Shown piece by piece: positions 27,494 to 35,171 of a stretch of DNA of 64,000 nt. The position numbers and the translations under genes are program-made. The DNA lies in NCBI GenBank assembly GCA_015059065.1, contig SVBE01000003.1, positions 26,012 through 90,011 of the forward strand, in the 5' to 3' direction. This stretch comes from Erysipelotrichaceae bacterium (GTDB lineage: Bacteria; Bacillota_I; Bacilli_A; RFN20; CAG-826). The notes below the pieces were generated by a model. It worked only from the letters and a program-made list of their open reading frames with translations, was not told the DNA's origin and did not search any database. The stretch's first letter is position 1. Every line of letters begins with the position of its first letter.

Positions 27494-28424
27494 TTTAAAA
27501 GAAAAAGTAATGTCTAGAGACTTTGGAATAAAAGCGTTTCGTGTTTTTCTTGTTATTTTAGGTTCGGCAATTCTTGCTTTTGGAGCGGGTGTTTTCCTCA
27601 CTAAATTAGAGATTGTTTCCGGTGGATTAAGCGGTATTGCTATCATCATTCAACACTTTATCGGTGGTGGTGATCAATACATTGATATTATCGTTGGTGG
27701 AGCAAGCGTTCTTTTGTTCTTTGTGGGCTTGTTCTTTATCGGTAAAGAATTTGCTTTTAAAACTCTTGTTTCATCTATCGCTTACCCAGCCTTTTTAGCC
27801 TTATTCCTCCGTATTCCAGTTTTCCAACAAATAGCCACGGTTGTTGCTGGAGATGGTTCTATTGGATATATCATCCTTTGTGGTGTCTTTGGTGGTGTCT
27901 TTGTTGGCTCTGGTGTGGCTTTAACTTTCCTCGGTGGTGGATCCACTGGTGGAGTCGACATTATCATTGTGATGATTGCCGAAAAGACAAGAGCCAAGGA
28001 GTCCGTCATCTCTTTTGCAGTTGATGCTTCCATCATTCTCCTCTCCATCATCTTAATTCGTGAAAACTTTGTTAACTCATTATGTGGTGTTATTTCAGCC
28101 TTCGCGGCGTCTTTGATGATTGAGTATATCTATGTTAACCAAACCGCGAGTATTCAAGCCGATGTCATCTCTGATAAATGGGAAGAGATATCAAGGTTTG
28201 CTCAAGATGAGATGGGTAGAGGCGCAACAATCATTAAAGCCCAAGGTGGATATAAGAATGAAGACAGAATAATCCTTCGTGTCGTCTTTGATAGAAGACA
28301 GTTTGATCAATTCAAAAAGTTTATCGCTAAGACGGATCCAAAAGCCTTTACAACATTCACTCAGACAAACGCTGTTTACGGTGAAGGATTCATTCCAAAC
28401 ACAAATAAAAAAAGTAAAAAATAA
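27486..28424 (+). CDS. YitT-family membrane protein (DUF161/DUF2179)
   Basis: 312 residues from the ATG at 27486, which has GAGGAGG 7-8 bp upstream; an earlier in-frame ATG (27444) lacks one. There are six hydrophobic helices (about 15-200), with the family motif [16 protein letters not shown] (about 140-155) and the loop [17 protein letters not shown]. The C-terminal DUF2179 domain ([25 protein letters not shown]) follows. The transported substrate is unknown. It overlaps prfB by 8 bp and precedes uvrB by 17 bp. Confidence 0.88.
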   Translation: MGNLKEKVMSRDFGIKAFRVFLVILGSAILAFGAGVFLTKLEIVSGGLSGIAIIIQHFIGGGDQYIDIIVGGASVLLFFVGLFFIGKEFAFKTLVSSIAYPAFLALFLRIPVFQQIATVVAGDGSIGYIILCGVFGGVFVGSGVALTFLGGGSTGGVDIIIVMIAEKTRAKESVISFAVDASIILLSIILIRENFVNSLCGVISAFAASLMIEYIYVNQTASIQADVISDKWEEISRFAQDEMGRGATIIKAQGGYKNEDRIILRVVFDRRQFDQFKKFIAKTDPKAFTTFTQTNAVYGEGFIPNTNKKSKK

Positions 28425-28441
28425 GGGATTTGCATTAAAAA

Positions 28442-30424
28442 ATGGACGAAACGCACGAATTTCAACTAGTTTCTAATTTCAAACCAACAGGTGATCAACC
28501 TACCGCAATTAAGTCGTTATGTGATGGTTTAAATGCCGGTAAAAAGCTTCAAGTTCTTTTAGGCGCGACTGGTACAGGTAAAACTTTTACCATGGCCAAC
28601 ATCATCGTTAAAGAGCAACGTCCAGCATTGATACTCGTCCATAACAAAACTTTGGCGAGCCAGCTATACTCTGAATTTAAAGAATTATTTCCTCATAACC
28701 GTGTTGAATATTTCGTCTCAAATTTCGATTTCTATCAACCGGAAGCCTATATTCCTAAAAGCGATACTTATGTCAGCAAGAATGCAGTGATGAACGATGA
28801 GATTGAGATGTTAAGAACAAGTGCGATTAACTCCATCATCGAAAGAAGAGACACGATCATCGTTGCCTCTGTGGCCTCAATATATGGATTAACTGATCCG
28901 GATGAGTATAAAGAACTCGTTTTTGATATCCGTGTTGGTGAGACTATCAATCGTTCCCATTTCTTTAAACGCCTCGTGGACGCTCAATATAAAAGAGATA
29001 ATCTCGATTTGACTCCAGGCTGTTTTAGAACTAGAGGCGATTTAATTGAAATCGTGCCAGCGAATGCTTCTGATGGCCACGTTATTAGAATTGATACGTT
29101 TGGAGACGAAGTTGAAAAGATTTATGAATATAACCTTGTTACAGGAGAAGTAGTTCATACTTTTCAAACATACCCAATCTTTCCAGCCTATGATCACGCG
29201 TCAACAAGAGAAAGAATTAGAAGCGCTTGTGAGTCAATTAGAGAAGAATTACAAGAACGATTAGCGTATTTTAGAGGCGAAGGCAAACTTTTAGAAGAAG
29301 AAAGACTCTCCATGCGTACCAACCAAGATTTGGATAGTATGATGGAGTTTGGAATGTGCCCAGGCATTGAAAATTATTCCCGTCATATCGATAAAAGAAA
29401 ACCAGGAGAACGTCCATTCTGCTTATTAGATTATTTCCCAGATGATTTTCTTTTATTTATCGATGAATCTCACGTCTCTATTCCTCAATTAAGAGGAATG
29501 TATAACGGAGATAGAAGTAGAAAGCTCACCCTTGTGGAATATGGTTTTAGACTTCCTTCTGCCTTAGATAATCGTCCACTTAATTTTGAAGAATTTGAAG
29601 CGATGATGCCACAGACAATTTGTACATCTGCGACCCCAGGAGATTATGAATTAGAAAGATGTAATCATGAAGTTGCGGAACAAATCATTAGACCAACAGG
29701 TTTATTAGATCCTCGCATTGAAGTGAGAAAGACATTAGGACAAGTCGATGATATTCTTTTTGAAATCAAACAACGTATTGAAAAGAATGAAAGAGTGATG
29801 ATTGTCGCTCTTACAATCAATATGGCAGAAGACCTCACTAATTATCTCAAGGAAAAAGGCGTTAAAGCAGTCTATTTACATCATGAAACTAAGACATTAG
29901 AAAGAAGTGAAGTTATCTATCAACTCCGTAAGGGTAAATACGATGTTTTAGTAGGTATCAACTTATTAAGAGAAGGTCTTGATATTCCAGAAGTTTCTTT
30001 GGTTTGTATTTTAGACGCTGATAAAGAAGGTTTCTTAAGAAGCACTAGATCATTAGTTCAAGTTACAGGAAGAGCGGCTCGTAATGCGAACGGTTTAGTT
30101 ATCATGTATGCAGATAATATGACTGATTCAATGAGAGAAGCAATCACTGAAACCAATAGAAGAAGAGAGATACAGTCTCGTTATAACGATGAAAATGGTA
30201 TCGTTCCAACTACAATCATCAAAGCGATCACCCCGCCAATCCATAACAGCGATAACGAAATCGATGAAATTATTAAGCTATCTAAACACGGAACTCGTAA
30301 TGAGATTAATCAAAAGATTAAAGACCTTGAATCACAGATGCGTAAAGCTGCGAAAGAATTCGACTTTGAAAGAGCGGCAGAGCTACGTGATATCGTCTTA
30401 GAGATGAAGGCTTCTATCAACTAA
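28442..30424 (+). CDS. uvrB: excinuclease ABC subunit B
   Basis: 660 residues. Walker A VLLGATGTGKTFT (about 38-50), the beta-hairpin region YFVSNFDFYQPEAYIPKSDTYV, LLREGLDIPEVSLV and the C-terminal UVR motif (KDLESQMRKAAKEFDFERAAELRD) are all present. It verifies damage in nucleotide excision repair. uvrA and uvrC are not in the window. The start lacks a strong Shine-Dalgarno (AAGGGA is 14 bp away). Confidence 0.97.
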   Translation: MDETHEFQLVSNFKPTGDQPTAIKSLCDGLNAGKKLQVLLGATGTGKTFTMANIIVKEQRPALILVHNKTLASQLYSEFKELFPHNRVEYFVSNFDFYQPEAYIPKSDTYVSKNAVMNDEIEMLRTSAINSIIERRDTIIVASVASIYGLTDPDEYKELVFDIRVGETINRSHFFKRLVDAQYKRDNLDLTPGCFRTRGDLIEIVPANASDGHVIRIDTFGDEVEKIYEYNLVTGEVVHTFQTYPIFPAYDHASTRERIRSACESIREELQERLAYFRGEGKLLEEERLSMRTNQDLDSMMEFGMCPGIENYSRHIDKRKPGERPFCLLDYFPDDFLLFIDESHVSIPQLRGMYNGDRSRKLTLVEYGFRLPSALDNRPLNFEEFEAMMPQTICTSATPGDYELERCNHEVAEQIIRPTGLLDPRIEVRKTLGQVDDILFEIKQRIEKNERVMIVALTINMAEDLTNYLKEKGVKAVYLHHETKTLERSEVIYQLRKGKYDVLVGINLLREGLDIPEVSLVCILDADKEGFLRSTRSLVQVTGRAARNANGLVIMYADNMTDSMREAITETNRRREIQSRYNDENGIVPTTIIKAITPPIHNSDNEIDEIIKLSKHGTRNEINQKIKDLESQMRKAAKEFDFERAAELRDIVLEMKASIN

Positions 30425-30438
30425 AAAATAATTTTTTA

Positions 30439-30468
30439 TTGATAAACAAGTTTGATATCGAGTAATAT
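30439..30468 (+). promoter_or_regulatory. possible secG promoter
   Basis: TTGATA (30439-30444), 18 bp, TAATAT (30463-30468), about 25 bp before the secG ATG. Confidence 0.45.
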
Positions 30469-30493
30469 ATTTAGGCACGAAGGAGAAAACAAT

Positions 30494-30724
30494 ATGAATT
30501 GGTATGACATTATCTTAGCAGTCGTTAGCATCATCATCATTGTTTTATGCTTACTCCAAGGTGGTAAATCAGAAGGTGCTTCTGGTGCTATCACTGGTGG
30601 TGGACTTAACGTTTTCGTCAAGACTAAAGAAAGAGGTATGGAGAAAGTTGTTTCCATTCTCACTCTCATCTTCGCGATTACCTTCTTCTTAATCGCAATC
30701 TTAATTAACGTCTTCAATCATTAA
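30494..30724 (+). CDS. secG: preprotein translocase subunit SecG
   Basis: 76 residues from MNWYDIILAVVSIIII, with AAGGAGAAAAC upstream; earlier in-frame starts lack a ribosome site. Two membrane helices (about 3-22 and 53-73) flank the conserved polar loop LLQGGKSEGASGAITGG. It is the non-essential third subunit of SecYEG. It has its own promoter and terminator. Confidence 0.92.
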   Translation: MNWYDIILAVVSIIIIVLCLLQGGKSEGASGAITGGGLNVFVKTKERGMEKVVSILTLIFAITFFLIAILINVFNH

Positions 30725-30747
30725 TTGATATCTGTAAAAAGAAAAAT

Positions 30748-30775
30748 GGAACTGCGTTGACAGTTCCTTTTTTTA
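30748..30775 (+). terminator. Rho-independent terminator after secG
   Basis: GGAACTG (30748-30754), loop CGTTGA, CAGTTCC (30761-30767), then a T-run. It also covers the end of the convergent YolD-like gene. Confidence 0.9.
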
Positions 30776-31087
30776 GTCGTTATCTTTAATTCCTAATAGT
30801 TCAGAAAACTTAATCTTGCTTCTATCAGGTAATATTAATTCTCTATTTTCGGGAGATATCTTCTTTATAGTAGTGGTAATTTCTTTTATTTCATTATCTC
30901 GATAATATGTGATGATAACTTCTTGTCCGGCATAATTAACAAGGTGATAATTTATTTCATCAGCTTCCTCGCTAGAAATCTGTGGTTTTGCCTTTTTATA
31001 TTGGTTTTGCATTGTTTTTTCTACCGCAGGCATATGATCTTCTAATGTTTTATAAGCATTCCATTTCTTCATTCCGCGATCGCTCAT
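30773..31087 (-). CDS. YolD-like protein
   Basis: 104 residues. It begins MSDRGMKKWNAYKTLEDHMPAVEK, with the core VNYAGQEVIITYYRDNEIKEITTTIKKI and end IKFSELLGIK. It matches the YolD-like family, which is typically encoded beside Y-family polymerases of the UvrX/YqjW type on plasmids, prophages and chromosomes. Its ATG overlaps the polymerase stop (ATGA). It probably modulates the polymerase, as an UmuD analogue; this is inferred from context. Confidence 0.8.
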   Translation of the reverse strand: MSDRGMKKWNAYKTLEDHMPAVEKTMQNQYKKAKPQISSEEADEINYHLVNYAGQEVIITYYRDNEIKEITTTIKKISPENRELILPDRSKIKFSELLGIKDND

Positions 31088-32331
31088 CTTTTATGCCCTC
31101 CAATAAATTCATGTCGTTCTTTTGCGGTGCTGTAATCAGTTAAAGCACTAGCTCTTAATAACAGGTTTTTCCCATATTTATTATGTATCTCATCAATCAT
31201 CAGTTGTAGATTTCTTTTCTCTTCTTGTGCCTTTGGATCTTTAAATAAATCTAGTTGTTCCACATTGTGATTGTGGTTGAGATGACCAAAGGAGATATGG
31301 ACTTGTCTAATTGGTAAGTTAGTGACATTACGGTCATATAAATCAATCAAAGCTTGATATAGTTCATCGGTATCATCAGTAGCTTTCATTAACGACATCT
31401 GCCTTGAAAATCCACCTTGATCAGAGGAATAACCAATACCCACTGCGACTAGGTCTGTCTTCATCTTTCCGTCTCTCATCTTTCCCGCGAGGTCGTCGCA
31501 TAATTCACGGATGATGAGTCTTGTTTCTTTGACGTTATAGTCTCTTGGTAATGTTTGGCCAAAGGATAATGATTTTTCTTTTGGCTCATAATCTTCGTGA
31601 ATATCAGATTCGTCAATACCATTAGCCTGGTCGACAAGTTGGTCACCCATAATGCCGAATTTCGCGCGCATTAAATCTCTATTCGCATTCGCGACATCAC
31701 CCATATTATGCATCCCTAATCTATTAAGCCTTGCTTCTAGCCTTGGTCCAATACCCCATATCTTATTTAAAGGAGTGATTGGCCATAATTTGGTCTTAAC
31801 ATCTTCATAATGGAGTTCACCGATACCATCTTTCGCTTTTTTCGCAAAGACATCTAAGGCTACTTTTGCAAGGAAGAAGTTATCTCCTAATCCAGCGGTC
31901 GCTTGTAATCCCGTTTTCTCTTTAACTCTATTGATAATATCAATGACAAGACTCTTTCCATCCTTTTTATAATAAGGAATATAGGTGGTGAGATCGATAA
32001 AGGCTTCATCAATTGAATAGACGTGCATATCTTCCTCGCTGACGAATTCTAAAAAGGTATTAATCACTTCACAAGATTTTTCGATATACCTCTCCATTCT
32101 TGGAGTGGCAAAGACATAATTATATCCCTTTGGTAAATCTTTCATTCTTACTCTAGAAGGAACACCTTTACTTTTTAAGTATGGAGTGACAGAGAGGATG
32201 ATGGTGTTCACGCTTCTGGAGCGATCACCCACGACCAAAGGAGTGGTCCACGGATCAAGTCCGCGGTCAAGACACTCAACGTATGAGTAAAAGGCTTTCA
32301 AATCGATGACGGTGATGACTCTATTATTCAT
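31084..32331 (-). CDS. Y-family DNA polymerase (UvrX/YqjW type)
   Basis: 415 residues. The catalytic carboxylates are seen in VIDLKAFYSYVEC (about 9) and YSIDEAFIDLT (about 105). Fingers/palm, a helix-hairpin-helix (LWPITPLNKIWGIGPRLEARLNRLG) and a little-finger domain follow. It carries out translesion synthesis. The YolD partner identifies the UvrX/YqjW clade rather than DinB. A weak -10 (TACAAT) lies 9 nt before the ATG. I found no Bacillus-type LexA box upstream, so SOS control is not shown. Confidence 0.9.
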   Translation of the reverse strand: MNNRVITVIDLKAFYSYVECLDRGLDPWTTPLVVGDRSRSVNTIILSVTPYLKSKGVPSRVRMKDLPKGYNYVFATPRMERYIEKSCEVINTFLEFVSEEDMHVYSIDEAFIDLTTYIPYYKKDGKSLVIDIINRVKEKTGLQATAGLGDNFFLAKVALDVFAKKAKDGIGELHYEDVKTKLWPITPLNKIWGIGPRLEARLNRLGMHNMGDVANANRDLMRAKFGIMGDQLVDQANGIDESDIHEDYEPKEKSLSFGQTLPRDYNVKETRLIIRELCDDLAGKMRDGKMKTDLVAVGIGYSSDQGGFSRQMSLMKATDDTDELYQALIDLYDRNVTNLPIRQVHISFGHLNHNHNVEQLDLFKDPKAQEEKRNLQLMIDEIHNKYGKNLLLRASALTDYSTAKERHEFIGGHKR

Positions 32332-32382
32332 TGTATGAATATTGTAAACAATTTCTCATCCTTCTTCATCAAAATATTATCA

Positions 32383-32403
32383 TTGTCCACATTTTGTGGA
32401 TAA
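32383..32403. promoter_or_regulatory. inverted pair of DnaA-box-like 9-mers
   Basis: TTGTCCACA (32383-32391), 3 bp, TGTGGATAA (32395-32403; reverse complement TTATCCACA, the consensus DnaA box). They are back to back between the divergent Y-polymerase and rmuC genes. Confidence 0.5.
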
Positions 32404-32436
32404 CTCCAATTAAAGAGTGATTAATAAGAATAATTT

Positions 32437-32445
32437 TGATAAAGT
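32437..32445 (+). promoter_or_regulatory. extended -10 element abutting rmuC
   Basis: TGaTAAAGT (hexamer 32440-32445), exactly 6 nt before the rmuC ATG. There is no Shine-Dalgarno, so the transcript is predicted to be leaderless. Confidence 0.45.
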
Positions 32446-32451
32446 ATTCTT

Positions 32452-33693
32452 ATGGAAATCGTTATCATCATTTTGGTCTCAATTACCCTTTTAGGCTTAC
32501 TCGCCTTCTTTATCTATGAAGTGAAAGCCCATAGGAATGTCAAAGAACCAGAACTCAATTTAAAAGAGATTTGGGAGATTCAACATAAACTAAACGAATT
32601 GAATAATGAGATTAAAAACGATATCGAATTATCAGTAGCCAAGCAGATGAAAGAGATTGCAGAGCATGATAATAAAACAAACGAATTAAACAATGAGAAA
32701 CTAGAGAGATTCCAAAAGAACATTTCTGAGAGTATCAATAAGAGATTTGATTCTTTAAACGAACAAATGACTCTCAAGATGAGTGAGATCAATAAGAAAG
32801 TTGATCAACAATTAGAACAGGGTTTCAAAACTACTACTGAATCAATGTCTCAGGTTAGAGAAAGATTAAAAGTCATCGATGAGGCTCAAAAGAATATTGA
32901 ATCACTCTCTAAGGATGTCGTCTCGTTAAAGAATGTTTTAGAGAACAATCAAAATAGAGGCCAATACGGCGAATATCAATTATCCATGGTTCTCCATAAT
33001 GTTTTCGGCGACACGATTGGTTGTTATAAAGAACAATATACGATTAAGAATGCGAAAGATGAAGAGAATAAGGTAAGAGCAGATGCGGTGGTCTTTATGC
33101 CAGAACCAAACAAGATGATTTGTATCGATTCTAAATTCCCATTTGCTACTTATGCGAGATTATTTGAAACTACTGACGAGAAAGAAAAAGAAGACTTACA
33201 AAAACTATTTGTCTCCGATGTGAAGAAACACATCACGACGATTAAAAACAAATACATCATCGATGGTAAAACCGCTCCTCAAGCGATTATGTTCATTCCT
33301 AACGATGGTATCTTTGCCTATATCCATCAAAACTGTGAATCGGTCGTGGAATATGCGAGACAATGCGAAGTCATTTTAACTTCCCCGTCTACTCTTCCAG
33401 CGATATTAGTAACCATCAATATGATTCGTATTGAAGGCGAAAGAGCAAAGAACGTCAGAGAGATAACTAATCAACTTGTGAAATTAGGTAAAGAGTTTGG
33501 CATGTTCTCTAAAGAATGGGAGACATTCTCTACTCAACTTGGAAGAGCGAGCAGTTCTAAAGATAAACTCGATAATCGTGTTAACAAGATTAACAATAAA
33601 TTTGAAGCATTAAAAATAAGTGACACAAAATACGACGAAATCGAAGAAAAGGCGACTTTTGTCGAGGATTTTGATGAAATAGATGGAGATTAA
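32452..33693 (+). CDS. rmuC: DNA recombination protein RmuC
   Basis: 413 residues: an N-terminal membrane anchor (about 2-22), a long coiled coil (about 35-165), then the RmuC nuclease-like domain (NRGQYGEYQLSMVLHNVFGD ... VRADAVVFMPEPNKMICIDSKFPFATYARL ... APQAIMFIPNDGIFAYI). RmuC limits inverted-repeat recombination; its biochemistry is poorly known. It is followed 3 bp later by a membrane protein gene. Confidence 0.93.
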   Translation: MEIVIIILVSITLLGLLAFFIYEVKAHRNVKEPELNLKEIWEIQHKLNELNNEIKNDIELSVAKQMKEIAEHDNKTNELNNEKLERFQKNISESINKRFDSLNEQMTLKMSEINKKVDQQLEQGFKTTTESMSQVRERLKVIDEAQKNIESLSKDVVSLKNVLENNQNRGQYGEYQLSMVLHNVFGDTIGCYKEQYTIKNAKDEENKVRADAVVFMPEPNKMICIDSKFPFATYARLFETTDEKEKEDLQKLFVSDVKKHITTIKNKYIIDGKTAPQAIMFIPNDGIFAYIHQNCESVVEYARQCEVILTSPSTLPAILVTINMIRIEGERAKNVREITNQLVKLGKEFGMFSKEWETFSTQLGRASSSKDKLDNRVNKINNKFEALKISDTKYDEIEEKATFVEDFDEIDGD

Positions 33694-33696
33694 TTT

Positions 33697-34716
33697 ATGG
33701 CAGAAAATAAAGAAAACGAAAAGATGTCGTTTGAAGAATATAAGGCAAGATACACAAAACCAGAGAACGGTAAACTAATCAAAGCTGGTCTCGTTTTCCT
33801 CATTGGTGGAATTGGAGTTATCGTCTTCACCTGCTTATTCCTCATCTGTTTAAGGGTGTATGAAATCAACGATATTGCTGGATATGTCGCAATCGGTGTT
33901 TCTGTACTCATCTTCATCTTCTTATTCATCGTTCCAGTAACGAAAATCCATAAGATGAAATATTTCATCACCAATGTGAATGATAGAACGGTGAGAAACG
34001 CTCAGAAGCACAACAAACAACTTAGAACAGAAATCGCTGATAAGATGATTGACTACAATGCGAAAGTGGAAGGAGCGACTTGGTACAACGAAAAGCTCGT
34101 TGGTGAATTAGCCATTGCCCGTGTATCAAATAACGATAAACAGATTAAATCATTGTTAGGCCAAATCTATGATGGTGATGTGAAGAAACAATCTCGTAAA
34201 TTAATTAGAGATCATGCTTTAAAGATTGGTTTAGTGACAATGTTCTCACAATCTCAATTTGTCGACACCGCTTTCGTCGCAGTGTATGAGCTTGGTCTTA
34301 TCAAAGATTTAGTGTATCTCTATGGCTTTAGACCAAGTGATTCTAAGCTCATGAAAATATATTTAACTGTTCTTACTAATTCTTTAACTGCATATGGTAT
34401 TTCTGCGACATCATCTAACTTTGTGGGTGGTATTGCGAACAGTATTTCAAACGCTGTTAGCAAAGTTTCAGCCTTATCAAGCGTTATCTCTGTAGTGGTG
34501 AGTTCCACAATTCAAGGTGTGGTTAATGCCTCTTTAAGCGTTATTATTGGCTTACAAACAAGAGAATACTTATTACACGAATATCACTTACAAGATGTAT
34601 TAGATGAAATTGAGTTCGAAGAAGTTGATGAAAAAGAGATGATCAACGAAGTTAAAACTGAGATTCTTAAAAACGCGAAGCCAATCGGCAAGAAAGCCAA
34701 ACTTGTTGAAGCATAA
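33697..34716 (+). CDS. membrane protein, possibly DUF697/YcjF-like
   Basis: 339 residues. Two N-terminal membrane helices (about 26-50 and 60-85), a charged helical region and a hydrophobic segment (about 225-285, Ser/Val/Ala-rich) are followed by an acidic tail. The stretch MFSQSQFVDTAFVAVYELGLIKDLVYLYGFRPSDSKLMKIYLTVL resembles DUF697 proteins, but I hold this loosely. GGAG lies upstream of the ATG, 3 bp after rmuC, so co-transcription is likely. Function unknown. Confidence 0.75.
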   Translation: MAENKENEKMSFEEYKARYTKPENGKLIKAGLVFLIGGIGVIVFTCLFLICLRVYEINDIAGYVAIGVSVLIFIFLFIVPVTKIHKMKYFITNVNDRTVRNAQKHNKQLRTEIADKMIDYNAKVEGATWYNEKLVGELAIARVSNNDKQIKSLLGQIYDGDVKKQSRKLIRDHALKIGLVTMFSQSQFVDTAFVAVYELGLIKDLVYLYGFRPSDSKLMKIYLTVLTNSLTAYGISATSSNFVGGIANSISNAVSKVSALSSVISVVVSSTIQGVVNASLSVIIGLQTREYLLHEYHLQDVLDEIEFEEVDEKEMINEVKTEILKNAKPIGKKAKLVEA

Positions 34717-34747
34717 TTATCTAGATATTTTAAGATAAATGCCTTAA

Positions 34748-34753
34748 TATAAT
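34748..34753 (+). promoter_or_regulatory. -10 element of tRNA-Ala / 206-nt RNA transcript
   Basis: TATAAT 8 bp before the tRNA; no convincing -35. No terminator lies between the tRNA and the downstream RNA. Confidence 0.5.
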
Positions 34754-34761
34754 ATGGCACT

Positions 34762-34837
34762 GGGTCTGTAGCTCACCTGGGAGAGCGCATCGTTCGCAAC
34801 GATGAGGTAGAGAGTTCGAGCCTCTTCAGATCCACCA
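34762..34837 (+). tRNA. tRNA-Ala (anticodon CGC)
   Basis: 76 nt with encoded CCA. Acceptor GGGTCTG/CAGATCC with the G3-U70 pair that marks tRNA-Ala; D-stem GCTC/GAGC; anticodon stem CATCG/CGATG with loop TTCGCAA (anticodon CGC); T-stem GAGAG/CTCTT with TTCGAGC loop. It reads GCG and is a minor isoacceptor. Its 3' end is repeated twice about 9 kb downstream. Confidence 0.95.
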
Positions 34838-34840
34838 TAA
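34825..34840 (+). repeat. tRNA 3'-end direct repeat, copy 1 (possible attachment core)
   Basis: TTCAGATCCACCATAA, the tRNA-Ala 3' end. It recurs at 43813-43828 (one mismatch) and at 44049-44064 (exact). Confidence 0.6.
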
Positions 34841-34843
34841 ATA

Positions 34844-35049
34844 CCCGCTACCTTACTAGTAAGGTTAATATAGAAAAGAGGCAATTCTACGGGAAATGCT
34901 TCAAGCACAGAAGGGTGATAGTCCACCCTTGGTAAGTATAAGCCTCCACATCGTTACTTATACGACAGCAAAGAGTCATAGAGACTATTCGTAAACTTAT
35001 TGGAGTAAGTGGCTCGATGCGACCATCTTCCGTTTAGGAAGATTTTTTA
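34844..35049 (+). ncRNA. structured 206-nt RNA, copy 1
   Basis: It begins 6 nt after the tRNA CCA and ends in a terminator. Helices visible in order: closing CCCG/CGGG around ACCTTA..TAAGGT and AGAA..TTCT hairpins; TGCT..AGCA; AAGGGTG..CACCCTT; GTATAAG..CTTATAC; AGTC..GACT; ACTTA..TAAGT; terminator stem. Two possible tertiary pairings: GAGGC in the AGAA hairpin loop with GCCTC, and CATCG with CGATG; GCCTC and CATCG both lie in the GTATAAG loop. A second copy (43832-44037) differs at 4 positions, all in loops or turning G-C/A-U pairs into G-U. I do not recognise the family. Length and pseudoknots would suit the raiA motif, untested. Confidence 0.7.
35025..35049 (+). terminator. terminator of RNA copy 1
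   Basis: ATCTTCC, loop GTTTA, GGAAGAT, then TTTTT. Confidence 0.85.
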
Positions 35050-35171
35050 TTTTGAAGTTTCGTATCTAAGCAGTTCCCTAGTAGTGAAAATTCCCGTTTT
35101 TTCGGGGAAATGTGCTTGCTTCCCTCTCTTTTATAAATTAACATTAATGTATTAATGAGAGTAAATATTCT

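Noticed and set aside
32332..32451. LexA/SOS operator upstream of the Y-family polymerase
   Set aside because: I searched by eye for a Bacillus-type GAAC-N4-GTTC box and found none; the palindrome there is a DnaA-box pair.
34744..34926. Minus-strand frame across the tRNA and the RNA
   Set aside because: It covers a clear tRNA and structured RNA.
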